Assembly (NCBI GenBank): GCA_963813355.1
Contig: CAWEYS010000013.1
Span: 206,504-270,503, forward strand
Source: DATAGF01 sp963813355
Lineage (GTDB): Bacteria > Actinomycetota > Thermoleophilia > Miltoncostaeales > Miltoncostaeaceae
Reading direction: 5' to 3'
Length of the DNA: 64,000 nt
Under the pieces are notes generated by a model. It saw nothing but the letters and a program-made list of their open reading frames with translations, was not told the origin of the DNA and ran no database searches. The position numbers and the translations under genes are program-made. Shown here piece by piece: positions 17,817 through 25,980 of this stretch (positions are counted from its first letter, which is position 1; every line of letters starts with the position of its first letter).

Positions 17817-18848
17817 ATGCCCTCCGAGGTGATCTCCGACGCCATCGACCGGCTGCTCGCCGGCGAGGACCTGGGGCGCGACGGCGCCGCCGCGGCCCTG
17901 GAGGCGATCATGTCCGGCGAGGCGGGGGACGCCCAGACGGCCGGCTTCCTGATCGCCCTGCGCGCCAAGGGGGAGACGGCCGCCGAGCTCGCCGGCCTGG
18001 CGTCGACCATCCGCGGCCGCGCCGAGCGGGTGACGCCGCCCGCCGGCCCCTTCATCGACACCTGCGGCACCGGCGGCGGCCGCTCCACCTTCAACATCTC
18101 GACGACGGCGACGTTCGTCGTGGCCGGAGCCGGGGTCGCCGTGGCCAAGCACGGCAACCGCTCGGCCACCTCGCGGTGCGGGAGCGCGGACGTGCTCGAG
18201 GCCCTCGGCGCCCGCATCGACCTCGATCCCGACGCCGTGGGGCGCTGCCTCGAGGAGACGGGCCTGGGGTTCATGTTCGCGCCCGCCCACCACCCGTCGT
18301 TCCGCCACATCGTCCCGGTGCGGCGCGCGCTCGGGGTGCGGACGATCTTCAACCTCCTGGGCCCGCTCACCAACCCGGCGGGCGCGCCGCGCCAGCTGCT
18401 GGGCGTCAGCGACGCGGCCTACCTCGAGCGGATGGGGCGGGCGCTGGCGGAGCTGGGCTGCGAGCGCGCGATGCTGGTGCGCGGCCGCGACGGCATGGAC
18501 GAGATGTCAACCGGCGCCGTGACCGACGTGGTCCACGTGGACGGCCCCGCGGTGACGACCGCGTCGGTCGACCCCGCCGAGCTGGGCTTCGCGCCGCCCC
18601 GCGACGGCGACATCGCGGGCTCCGACCCGGCCGGCAACGCGGAGGTGCTGCGGGAGGTGCTCGGCGGCGCGGCGGGCCCCGCCCGCGACGTCGTGGTGCT
18701 CAACGCGGCCGCGGCCCTGTGGCTCGCCGGCGCCGCGCCGGACCTCGAGCGCGCCGTCCCCGTCGCCGCCGAGAGCATCGACGGCGGCGCCGCGCGCGAG
18801 CGCCTCGACGCCTTCGTCGCCACGACCCGCCGCCTGGGCGGCGCGTAG
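17817..18848 (+). CDS. trpD: Anthranilate phosphoribosyltransferase
   Basis: Transfers phosphoribose from PRPP to anthranilate. 343 residues, the usual length. Motifs: DTCGTGGGRSTFNISTTATF (PRPP/Mg), AKHGNRSATSRCGSADVLEA (anthranilate tunnel), RTIFNLLGPLTNPAG, and DEMSTGA (usually DE(I/L)S). ATG at 17817, 31 bp after trpG. The stop overlaps a TAGACT hexamer that may act as a promoter for trpC. Confidence 0.95.
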   Translation: MPSEVISDAIDRLLAGEDLGRDGAAAALEAIMSGEAGDAQTAGFLIALRAKGETAAELAGLASTIRGRAERVTPPAGPFIDTCGTGGGRSTFNISTTATFVVAGAGVAVAKHGNRSATSRCGSADVLEALGARIDLDPDAVGRCLEETGLGFMFAPAHHPSFRHIVPVRRALGVRTIFNLLGPLTNPAGAPRQLLGVSDAAYLERMGRALAELGCERAMLVRGRDGMDEMSTGAVTDVVHVDGPAVTTASVDPAELGFAPPRDGDIAGSDPAGNAEVLREVLGGAAGPARDVVVLNAAAALWLAGAAPDLERAVPVAAESIDGGAARERLDAFVATTRRLGGA

Positions 18849-18859
18849 ACTCGCCGGGC

Positions 18860-19636
18860 GTGGGCACCTTCCTCGAGAGCGTCGTGGAGCGCACCCAGGC
18901 CGACCTCGCGCGACGCAAGCGCGCGACGCCCGCCGCCGACCTGGAGGCGCGCCTGGGCCCAAGGCGGCGGGGGCGCCCCTTCTCCGAGGCCCTGATCGAC
19001 GAGGGCATCTCCCTGATCGCGGAGATGAAGCGCGCGAGCCCGTCCCGCGGCCCGATCCGTCCGGGCGCCAGCGTCGCCGAGATCGTCGGCGCCTACCAGA
19101 CGGCGGGCGCCCGGGCCGTCTCGGTGCTCACCGAGCCGGCGCACTTCGGCGGCAGCATCGACGACCTCGCCGAGGCCCGGGCCGCCTGCGACCTGCCCCT
19201 CCTGCGCAAGGACTTCCTGATCGACCCCTACCAGGTGCTCGAGGCGCGGGCGGCGGGCGCGGACGCCGTCCTGCTGATCGTCGCCGCCCTCGGGCCCGAG
19301 CGGCTGGCGGAGATGATGGGCGCCGCCTCCGACCTGGGCATGGACAGCCTGGTCGAGGTCCACGACGAGGACGAGGTGGTGGCCGCGGTCGAGGCCGGCG
19401 CCGAGCTGCTCGGCATCAACAACCGCGACCTGCACAGCCTGGAGATCGACCTCGGAACCACCTTCCGGCTGCTCGCCGACGTGCCCGCGGGGACCGTGGT
19501 GGTCGCCGAGTCGGGCATCACCGCCCGCGGCCACGTGGCCGAGCTCGAGGACGCCGGCGTCAACGCGATCCTGGTGGGGGAGGCCCTGATGCGCGCCGAC
19601 GACCCGTCCCTCGCGATCCGGGAGCTGCTGGGCTGA
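18860..19636 (+). CDS. trpC: Indole-3-glycerol phosphate synthase
   Basis: TIM-barrel enzyme closing the indole ring, 258 residues. Catalytic and binding motifs: LIAEMKRASPSRGPIRPG (Lys), LTEPAHFGGSI, LPLLRKDFLIDPYQV (Lys), GINNRDLHS and VAESGI. The GTG start at 18860 has no Shine-Dalgarno and lies 8 nt after TAGACT, so it may also be expressed from its own leaderless promoter inside the operon. The C-terminus LVGEALMRADDP is complete. Confidence 0.95.
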   Translation: MGTFLESVVERTQADLARRKRATPAADLEARLGPRRRGRPFSEALIDEGISLIAEMKRASPSRGPIRPGASVAEIVGAYQTAGARAVSVLTEPAHFGGSIDDLAEARAACDLPLLRKDFLIDPYQVLEARAAGADAVLLIVAALGPERLAEMMGAASDLGMDSLVEVHDEDEVVAAVEAGAELLGINNRDLHSLEIDLGTTFRLLADVPAGTVVVAESGITARGHVAELEDAGVNAILVGEALMRADDPSLAIRELLG

Positions 19637-19714
19637 GCGCGACGCGCCGCGGAAGGGTCGCGGGCACCGAGGTCGAAGGGCGTCCCGTGAAGTTCCGTCG
19701 AACGGTACGAGGTC

Positions 19715-20179
19715 GTGGTGGAGGGGGTCTCCGGACAGGCCGTCGCCCAGCGGACCGTGATCTCCGAGCACCGCTCGGAGGCCGACGCCCGCGAGTCGGC
19801 CGAGCTGGAGCGCTCGCGCCTGGAGGTCATCCACGGCGGCGGGGCCCGATCCTGGCGGATCCTGGTGATGCTCGACGACGAGGTGGTGGCCGAGGTCCGG
19901 CCCGAGGCCGAGGGCGAGGACCTGCTGCGCTCCGCGAAGGCCGCGCCGGCGGCGGCGCCGGCGGAGCCCGCGCAGGAGCCCGCCGGCGAGGAGGCGGGCG
20001 ACGGCGACCAGGAGGGGGACGAGCCCGAGGAGGACGCCGAGGAGGAGGGCGCCGAGCCGGAGCCGCCTCCCGAGGGCCGCGTGCCCGACTGGGTCATCCA
20101 GCGCTTCGAGGACTCGATCACCCGGCGCGGGCAGCGCGAGGAGAGCGGGCCCGGGCCGGAGGGGGACGAGGCCGCCTAG
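19715..20179 (+). CDS. Hypothetical acidic protein
   Basis: I do not recognise a family. The 154-residue product has an N-terminal compact part (VAQRTVISEHRSEADARESA, then SWRILVMLDDEVVAEV), a low-complexity middle rich in Ala, Pro, Glu and Asp (residues about 75-125), and a short conserved-looking end PDWVIQRFEDSITRRG. GTG at 19715 or 19718 are the only usable starts; the frame is open back to 19691 without ATG, so the true start may be further upstream if an indel is present. It sits between trpC and the thioredoxin-like gene. Confidence 0.6.
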   Translation: MVEGVSGQAVAQRTVISEHRSEADARESAELERSRLEVIHGGGARSWRILVMLDDEVVAEVRPEAEGEDLLRSAKAAPAAAPAEPAQEPAGEEAGDGDQEGDEPEEDAEEEGAEPEPPPEGRVPDWVIQRFEDSITRRGQREESGPGPEGDEAA

Positions 20180-20196
20180 CCGCTAATCTGGGGCGG

Positions 20197-20814
20197 ATGG
20201 AGGCACCGGCAGACGAGGGGGCCGCCGGCGCGGGCGGCGGGCGCTGGGACCGCCGGCGCACGATCGGCGCGGTCGCGGGCGGCGTCCTGGTCGCCGGCGT
20301 GATCGCGCTCCTGGTGGTCGGGTTCGTCAACCGCGACGTGGGCACCTCGATCCAGGACGCCCTCGACGAGGGCGAGCGTCCCGACGCGCCGGCCTTCACG
20401 GCGCCCGTCCTGCTCGCCGCCGACGGCATCGGGCCCGCCGGGAGCGAGGTGTCCCTCGAGGATCTGCGCGGGCGGACCGTCGTGCTCAACTTCTGGGCCT
20501 CCTGGTGCGAGCCCTGCGAGCGCGAGGCGCCGATCCTCAACGAGGTCGCGGGGCGCTACCGGGGCGGCGACGCCGCCCCCCTCGTGCTGGGGCTCGACGT
20601 GCAGGACCTCAGCGAGAAGGCGCTCGGCTTCGCGCGTGACTTCGGGATCTCGTACCCGTCGCTGCGCGAGGCGGGCGACGCGGCGTACCGCGACTACCAG
20701 CTCACCGGCCTGCCCGAGACCTTCGTGATCGACCCCGAGGGCCGCATCGCCCTCAAGGTGGTCGGCGAGGTCACCGACCCGGCCCAGCTCACGACCGCGA
20801 TCGACCAGCTGTGA
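20197..20814 (+). CDS. Membrane-anchored TlpA/CcmG-like thioredoxin
   Basis: Extracytoplasmic thiol-disulfide oxidoreductase of 205 residues. A basic cytoplasmic tail is followed by one membrane segment (residues about 27-48, AVAGGVLVAGVIALLVVGFV). The thioredoxin domain has NFWASWCEPCEREAP with the C-x2-C active site near residue 108 and the cis-Pro in TGLPETFVIDPEG. It probably reduces apocytochrome c or partner thiols. The start ATG follows TAATCT by 7 nt (leaderless). The stop overlaps ccmH. Confidence 0.9.
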   Translation: MEAPADEGAAGAGGGRWDRRRTIGAVAGGVLVAGVIALLVVGFVNRDVGTSIQDALDEGERPDAPAFTAPVLLAADGIGPAGSEVSLEDLRGRTVVLNFWASWCEPCEREAPILNEVAGRYRGGDAAPLVLGLDVQDLSEKALGFARDFGISYPSLREAGDAAYRDYQLTGLPETFVIDPEGRIALKVVGEVTDPAQLTTAIDQL

Positions 20815-21254
20815 GGCGCGCGGCCGCGATCCTCGCGCTGCTCCTCCTGGTCGTCGTCCCGGCCACGGCCGGGGCCGTGACGGTCAACGAGGTCGCCCGC
20901 GAGGTCCGCTGCCCGACCTGCAACACGCCGCTCGACGTGTCGAGCTCGCCGGCCGCGACCGACATGAAGCAGTACATCGCCGAGCGCATCGACCGGGGCT
21001 GGGACAAGCAGCGCATCATCGACGGGCTGGTCAACGAGTTCGGCGAGGGGGTGCTGGCGACCCCCGCCAAGTCCGGGTTCGACCTGGTCGCCTGGCTCGT
21101 TCCCGGCCTCGCGGTGCTGGCGGGGCTCGTGGCCATCGGCCTCCTCGCCTGGACCTGGTCGCGGCGCCGGCCCGCGGCCGCGGGCGCCGAGCCCGCGCCG
21201 CCCACGGCCGAGGAGGCGCGCCGGCTCGACGACGAGCTCCGCCGGCTGGGATGA
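20811..21254 (+). CDS. ccmH: Cytochrome c-type biogenesis protein CcmH
   Basis: Small membrane-anchored thiol protein of 147 residues. It has a signal/anchor AAAILALLLLVVVPATAGA, the redox motif REVRCPTCNTPLDVSSSPAA (C-x2-C, family form RCxxCQ), a helical GWDKQRIIDGLVNEFGEGVL region and a C-terminal membrane segment. CcmH delivers apocytochrome for heme ligation. The coupling with the TlpA-like gene is typical, yet the remaining ccm genes are not in the window. GTG/ATG overlap joins it to both neighbours. Confidence 0.9.
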   Translation: MRRAAAILALLLLVVVPATAGAVTVNEVAREVRCPTCNTPLDVSSSPAATDMKQYIAERIDRGWDKQRIIDGLVNEFGEGVLATPAKSGFDLVAWLVPGLAVLAGLVAIGLLAWTWSRRRPAAAGAEPAPPTAEEARRLDDELRRLG

Positions 21255-22492
21255 GCCGGGCCGAGGGCGGGCGCGTCCGCGTGGGGACGGCGTCGTGGAC
21301 CGACGCCGAGTTCATCAAGGCCGGCTGGTACCCGCCGGACGTGAAGGGCGACGCCGAGGCCCAGCTCCGCTACTACGCCGCCCGCTTCCCCATGGTCGAG
21401 GTCAACTCGAGCTTCTACGCCCTGCCGACCGTCGAGACGACCGCGGCGTGGGCCGATCGCACCCCGGACGGGTTCCGCTTCCACGTGAAGGCCCACCAGG
21501 TCATCTCCGGGCACCCGTCCGAGCCGGGGCGCCTGCCGCCCCCGCTGCGCGAGCTGCCCGCCACGTACGACGCCAAGGGCCGCATCCGCCGCCCCAGCCG
21601 CGAGCTGCGCGACGCGGTCATCGACTCGCTGCTCGAGGCCGTCGGGCCGCTGGGCGACAAGCTCGGCGCCATCCTCGTGCAGCTGCCGCCCTACGTCGTC
21701 TCGGGCGACCGCCAGCGCGACGAGCTCGCGCACATCCTCGAGCGCCTGCGGCCGGCCCGGGCGGCGGTCGAGTTCCGCCACCGCTCCTGGGCCGAGCCCG
21801 GCGAGCGCGAGGCCGCCGCCGACCTGCTCGGCGCCCACGAGGCCTCGTGGGTCGTCGTGGACGCCCCGCGGATCGACGCCAAGAACGTGATGCCGCCGAT
21901 CGTCGAGGTGACGAGCCCCTCCCTCGCGTACCTCCGGCTCCACGGCCGCAACGCGGCCACCTGGAACACCGGCCGCACCGTCGCCGAGCGCTTCGACCAC
22001 GTCTACTCCGAGCAGGAGATGGAGGAGTGGCTCGACCCGGTGCTCGAGATGGCCGAGCGGGCCCAGGAGGTGGCCGTTGTCTTCAACAACAACGCCCGGG
22101 ACTACGCGCTGAGGAACGCCGCCGAGTTCGCGCGAGATGATTTCCGCTGCAAAAGGGAGGGTTTCCGACTGACGGCGGCCGCGTGGGGGCGTTGTCCAGC
22201 GACGCGCACGACGGCGCGAATCGGTGCAAATCGGGGCGCGATTTGTCCAGGCCGTTGTCCAACCGCGGTTGGCGGCGCGTCGCCCGGCGGCTGCACATTG
22301 ACACCGCCCGCGCGTTCCGCGACCAACGTCATTTTCCAGGCAGCGCCGAACTGCGCTCGGGCTCAGCTCGTGGTGCCGGGCATGCACCGCCGCCTACCAC
22401 CGGCAGTGGCGCGCTGCCAGGAGGCGGCCGGAGCAGCGACGCCGGAGAACCGGCGCGCACGTGAGGGGCCTGGCCGCGCCGGGCTCACATGA
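21251..22492 (+). CDS. DUF72 family protein with a foreign or scrambled C-terminus
   Basis: TIM-barrel DUF72 protein of unknown function. Residues 1 to about 293 match the family (RVGTASWTDAEFIKAGWYPP, MVEVNSSFYALPTVET, VEFRHRSW, VVFNNNARDYALRNAAEF). Family members normally end within a few residues of the last motif. Here the frame runs on for about 115 residues of low-complexity, non-family sequence from near 22135, where base composition also drops (a short A/T-richer stretch). The gene is best viewed as broken at about 22130. The start overlaps ccmH by 4 bp. Confidence 0.8.
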   Translation: MSRAEGGRVRVGTASWTDAEFIKAGWYPPDVKGDAEAQLRYYAARFPMVEVNSSFYALPTVETTAAWADRTPDGFRFHVKAHQVISGHPSEPGRLPPPLRELPATYDAKGRIRRPSRELRDAVIDSLLEAVGPLGDKLGAILVQLPPYVVSGDRQRDELAHILERLRPARAAVEFRHRSWAEPGEREAAADLLGAHEASWVVVDAPRIDAKNVMPPIVEVTSPSLAYLRLHGRNAATWNTGRTVAERFDHVYSEQEMEEWLDPVLEMAERAQEVAVVFNNNARDYALRNAAEFARDDFRCKREGFRLTAAAWGRCPATRTTARIGANRGAICPGRCPTAVGGASPGGCTLTPPARSATNVIFQAAPNCARAQLVVPGMHRRLPPAVARCQEAAGAATPENRRAREGPGRAGLT

Positions 22493-22596
22493 CGCGGACG
22501 GCAGGACCCGGCGGCTTGCGTTCGGCACCCCGCCCGCCGGAGGCTCAACGCGCGCCGCCGCGGACACGCCGCGGCCAGGGACCGAGGAGGAGCGGG
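22135..22596. other. Non-coding, disordered stretch with a perfect palindrome
   Basis: No convincing gene on either strand. It begins where DUF72 homology stops. It contains TTGTCCA near 22193 and 22243 and TTGTCCAA at 22255-22262. The perfect 14-bp palindrome CCAACCGCGGTTGG lies at 22259-22272. AATCGG occurs twice, near 22219 and 22230. The stretch may be a remnant or a misjoined piece. Confidence 0.5.
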
Positions 22597-22670
22597 ATGT
22601 CGGTACAAGCGCTCATCGACGGCTGGAACGCGCGCGACGGCACGCGAATCGCCGACGCGTTCACGCGGAC
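22597..22670 (+). pseudogene. 5' fragment of a SnoaL/NTF2-like gene
   Basis: ATG at 22597 preceded by GAGGAGGAGC. The first 23 residues MSVQALIDGWNARDGTRIAD and AFT resemble the first helix of NTF2/SnoaL-like proteins (FIDAWNARDxxxxAxxF). The similarity stops near 22665; the sequence to about 22915 shows no continuing domain in any frame. Only a fragment is supported. Confidence 0.4.
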
Positions 22671-22920
22671 GCGTGCTGTACGCCCGGTCCGCGGTCGGCC
22701 GAGCGCCGGGACCGCCGCCCGGGCAGACTCGCCGACCCGGACTCGGCCGCTCGCGGCCGATCCCGACAGGCGCCCCTCCCGCTCGAGGCTCGAGACGACT
22801 GAGCGGCGACGGGCGGCGGCCGACCCGACGAACGCGCAGACGAGGGCGGATGGCGTGCGCGCAACCGCTGGCGACCCGCGATCGCCCGGCAAGTCGCACG
22901 CGCGGAACCAGGCTGAGCGT
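22671..22920. other. No recognisable gene
   Basis: Open frames cross this stretch on both strands, but all read as Arg/Ala/Pro-rich shadow sequence without motifs. It separates the NTF2-like fragment from the small minus-strand gene. Confidence 0.5.
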
Positions 22921-23293
22921 CTACCAGAGCGCCTGGACGACCGCTCCGCTGTGCAGCGTCGCCACCGTGCCCTTGGCACTCCATCTCCACGATGGCGTTG
23001 AGGTCCTGCCAGTTGTCCATCGCGTCCTGCCAGTGCCTGGGGACGCCGGCCGGTGACTCGTAGTACTCGTCGAGCACGTAGATCGTCTTGCCGGTCGGAT
23101 CGGAGGTGGGGTCCAGCGGGTTCGACAGCTCCGGGCCCTTGGAGATGGTGTAGGAGAGGAGGGCCTCATCGCCGTCGCGGGGGTGGCCCTTCATCCACTC
23201 GCCGTGGCTGGCGAAGATGCGATCTCCTTCGGCGACGTCCTCAGGGCCCACGGTCCACATGATGATGATGTGCGTCTTTCCCATGTTGGACAC
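22921..23293 (-). CDS. Small conserved-looking hypothetical protein (one frameshift)
   Basis: About 120 residues starting GTG at 23293 (ribosome site AAAGGA 7 nt upstream): VSNMGKTHIIIMWTVGPEDV, then FASHGEWMKGHPRDGDEALL, YVLDEYYESPAGVPRHWQDA, and after a frame change near 22985 a natural-looking end KGTVATLHSGAVVQALW. Its length and start suggest a dimeric alpha/beta-barrel-like stress or monooxygenase-type fold, but I do not recognise the family. A strong hairpin (23321-23349) lies just upstream. Confidence 0.65.
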
Positions 23294-23320
23294 GGTGATG
23301 TCCTTTCGTCTATCGGTTTG

Positions 23321-23349
23321 CCGATCCGGGGCCTGCGGCCCTGGATCGG
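23321..23349. repeat. Strong inverted repeat upstream of the small minus-strand gene
   Basis: A 13-bp stem (CCGATCCGGGGCC against GGCCCTGGATCGG, one mismatch that is G-U in RNA) with a TGC loop. No T-tract on either side, so it is not a standard terminator. It lies in the 5' region of the gene starting at 23293 and could be an operator or an mRNA structure. Confidence 0.5.
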
Positions 23350-23529
23350 TCGCGATTCCCCGAATGCCACGATCGACGATACTGAGCGAGGCCCGATGAG
23401 GAGCATCCGAGGGAACGCGACGGCTGAAGAGGAGCACCAGCCCATAGGCGAGCTCCGAAACACCGATGCGTCGGGGTGCGTGTGGCTCCCGCCGCGCTGA
23501 GGGGGCGCATCGCCGAACGGGAGGCATAC

Positions 23530-24934
23530 ATGCCCCGATCACCTGGGGAGATCAGCCGACGAGGTCCTGACTACGACGTCATCGTCCTCGGCGGCGGCTC
23601 GCCGGGCGAGCACTGCGCCGGCGCGCTGGCCGAGGGCGGCCTGCGCGTCGCGCTCGTCGAGCGCGAGCTGGTCGGGGGCGAGTGCTCCTACTGGGCGTGC
23701 ATCCCGTCCAAGACGCTGCTGCGCCCGGGCGAGGCGGTGCACGCCGCGCGCGACGCGGCGGCGAGCGCGCGAGGTCGACGTCGAGGCGGCGCTCGCCTGG
23801 CGTGACTTCATGGTCTCGGACTACTCCGACGCCGGCCAGGAGCGCTGGCTGGCGGACGCAGGGCATCGACCTGCTGCGCGGCAGCGGCCGGCTCGCCGGG
23901 CCGGGCGTGGTCGAGGTCGACGGCGTGCGCCACACCGCCGAGCACGTCGTCCTGGCGAACGGCGCCGATCCGATCATGCCGCCCGTCCCGGGCCTGCGCG
24001 AGCTCGAGGGCGTCTGGACCAACCGCGAGGCGACCGGCATGAAGGCCGTCCCGCGCCGCCTGCTCGTGCTGGGCGGCGGGCCGGTCGGCGTCGAGATGGC
24101 GCAGGCCGTGCGTCGCCTCGGCGGCGAGGTGGCGCTCGTCGACGGCGCCGAGCACGTGCTCGCCCGCGAGCCCGCGCCGCTGGGCGAGGCGCTCGGCGAG
24201 GTCCTGCGCCGCGACGGCATCGAGCTCGTCCTCGGCGTGCACGCGACCGCGGCGCGGCGCGAGGGCGAGGACTACGTCCTCGAGCTCGACGACGGCCGCG
24301 AGCTGCGCGGCGACCGGCTGCTCGTCGCCACCGGCCGGCGCCCGCGCGTCGACGGGATCGGCCTGGAGACGGTCGGCATCGAGGCCGACGGCCACGGGAT
24401 CCCGGTCGACGCGCAGCTGCGCGCGGGCGAGCGCCTGTGGGCGATCGGCGACGTCACCGGCCTCTGGCCGCTGACCCACGTCGGCAAGTACCAGGGCGAG
24501 GTCGTCGCCGCGAACATCCTCGGCGAGCCGCGCGAGGCCAACTACGAGGCCGTGCCGCGCGTCGTCTACACCGACCCGCAGGCCGCGGCGGTCGGCGCGG
24601 CCGAGGCCCGCTTCAGCGCGACCGCCCCGTGTCCGAGGTGCCCAAGACCGCCACCTACACGCGCGCCTACGCCGAGTCCAACGGCTTCCTGACCCTGCTC
24701 AGCGACGGCGAGCGGCTGACCGGCGCCTACGCGCTCGGCCCCGAGGCCGGCGAGTGGCTGCAGCAGGCCACGCTGGCCATCCGCGCCCGCGTGCCGCTCG
24801 AGGTGCTGCGCGACACGATCCAGCCCTTCCCCACCTTCTCGGAGATCTACGTCGCCGCGCTGAAGGCGCTCCGCGGCGAGATCACGGCCGCGCGGCAGTC
24901 GGCAGGACGACACGGCGCGCCACGCCGTCCGTGA
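23530..24934 (+). CDS. FAD-dependent pyridine nucleotide-disulfide oxidoreductase (three frameshifts)
   Basis: Flavoprotein of the dihydrolipoamide dehydrogenase/mercuric reductase class, about 465 residues once frames are joined. FAD motif DVIVLGGGSPGEHCAGAL, redox-active pair GGECSYWACIPSK (C-x4-C), NAD motif RRLLVLGGGPVGVEMAQAV, second FAD motif RLWAIGDVTG, and dimer domain EANYEAVPRVVYTDPQAAAV to PFPTFSEIYVAALKAL. Frame changes near 23770, 23860 and 24630 break it. ATG at 23530 with GGGAGG ahead. Substrate unknown; no lipoyl-dependent complex genes nearby. Confidence 0.85.
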
Positions 24935-24948
24935 GGCGCCACGGCCCG

Positions 24949-25230
24949 TCAGATGCCCAGGAGCTGCTTCTTCTTCGCCTCGAACTCCTCGTCGCTGAGG
25001 ATCCCCTGGTCCCTGAGCTTGGCGAGCTGCTCCAGCTCCGCCATGTAGTCGGGCTCGCCCGCGGCGGCGGGCGGGGGCGCGGCCTGCTCCTGCTGAGCGG
25101 CGGCCGCCTCCTGCTCCTGGGCCTGGTCCTCCCATTTGCCGGCCTGGCGGCGGCTCACGCGGTTCGAGACCGCGGTGGCCGTCCCCGCGACGACCGCGGT
25201 GCGGCCCATCGCCCTGATTAGTCCTGGCAT
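24949..25230 (-). CDS. SHOCT-domain protein
   Basis: 93-residue protein. An N-terminal hydrophobic/basic stretch (RTAVVAGTATAVSNRVSRRQ) and a Gln/Ala-rich linker lead to a C-terminal SHOCT domain (LAKLRDQGILSDEEFEAKKK), a short helical oligomerisation module. It is encoded just downstream of the DUF6325 gene on the same strand, a pairing I recall from other actinobacteria. Function unknown. Confidence 0.88.
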   Translation of the reverse strand: MPGLIRAMGRTAVVAGTATAVSNRVSRRQAGKWEDQAQEQEAAAAQQEQAAPPPAAAGEPDYMAELEQLAKLRDQGILSDEEFEAKKKQLLGI

Positions 25231-25259
25231 CGTCTGTCTCCTGGGTCGCGGTGGTGGTG

Positions 25260-25703
25260 TCAGGCCTCGAGGGAATCGAGGGCGCGAATCAGTTCCTGGG
25301 TGGGGATGCGCTGGGTGGCGATCAGCTGGCCCCCGTTGCGGCGGACCGCGGCCGCGAAGGGCCCGGCCCAGCGGTTCTCGAACATGATGACGACGGCCGA
25401 CTCCCCCGGCTCCATGGCCTCCGCCGCCGCCTGGGCGTCATCGTCGCCCAGCAGCCCGGTGCTCGCGCCCTCGAAGACCGTGAAGTCGCCGACGCGCTCC
25501 TGGTCGATCCCGTCGATGGTGAAGCCCGCGACGGCGCCGTCCTCGCCCTTGGTGATGAACAGCACGTCGAACACGCGGATGATGCCGCGGTCGACCAGGT
25601 CCACCAGCAGGGGCGCGGCCTCGCCGGTCATCGGCGCGTCGGCCGGGAAGCCGATCACCACGATGTCGATCGGGCCCAGCTCTTCCAGGTCGTCTGTGCT
25701 CAC
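25260..25703 (-). CDS. DUF6325 family protein
   Basis: 147-residue cytosolic protein with the family opening ELGPIDIVVIGFPAD, a central GIIRVFDVLFITKGEDG and a C-terminal ESAVVIMFENRWAGPFAAAV. These resemble DUF1269-like membrane-potential or stress proteins without the membrane segment. ATG preceded by GAGGAGACGG. Probably co-transcribed with the SHOCT gene 29 bp downstream. No known activity. Confidence 0.8.
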   Translation of the reverse strand: MSTDDLEELGPIDIVVIGFPADAPMTGEAAPLLVDLVDRGIIRVFDVLFITKGEDGAVAGFTIDGIDQERVGDFTVFEGASTGLLGDDDAQAAAEAMEPGESAVVIMFENRWAGPFAAAVRRNGGQLIATQRIPTQELIRALDSLEA

Positions 25704-25809
25704 GTCCGTCTCCTCGGGTCGCGTCCGGTGCGGGGTATCCCCGACCCCGGACGCTACCCGCTGGCCGCGCCTCCGACTAGCTCCCGATGGGCGATGCTAG
25801 GGTCGGGCG

Positions 25810-25980
25810 GTGGCCGACGAGACGCCTCCGCCCTGCCCGAAGGACGGCATCGCCATGCGCGCGACAACGCGGGTCATGCGCAGCCACGGGCTGCAGGCCG
25901 GCAAGGCGATCCCCCACGACAAGACCGTCAACGTCTGGCGCTGCCCGGCCTGCGGGCGGGAGCTGCCCCGCCCGGACTAG
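25810..25980 (+). CDS. Small zinc-ribbon protein
   Basis: 56-residue protein starting GTG at 25810: ETPPPCPKDGIAMRATTRVM, then IPHDKTVNVWRCPACGRELP. The CPKDG and CPACG knuckles form a C-x2-D/C...C-x2-C ribbon. The start lies 6 nt after TAGGGT without a Shine-Dalgarno, as in other leaderless genes here. Its stop codon shares CTAG with the stop of the convergent HD-domain gene. Short, but promoter, ribbon and boundaries agree. Confidence 0.7.
   Translation: MADETPPPCPKDGIAMRATTRVMRSHGLQAGKAIPHDKTVNVWRCPACGRELPRPD

Noticed and set aside
22102..22332. Possible small gene on the minus strand in the disordered region
   Set aside because: No ribosome site or conserved motif, and overlapping frames of similar length exist on both strands.
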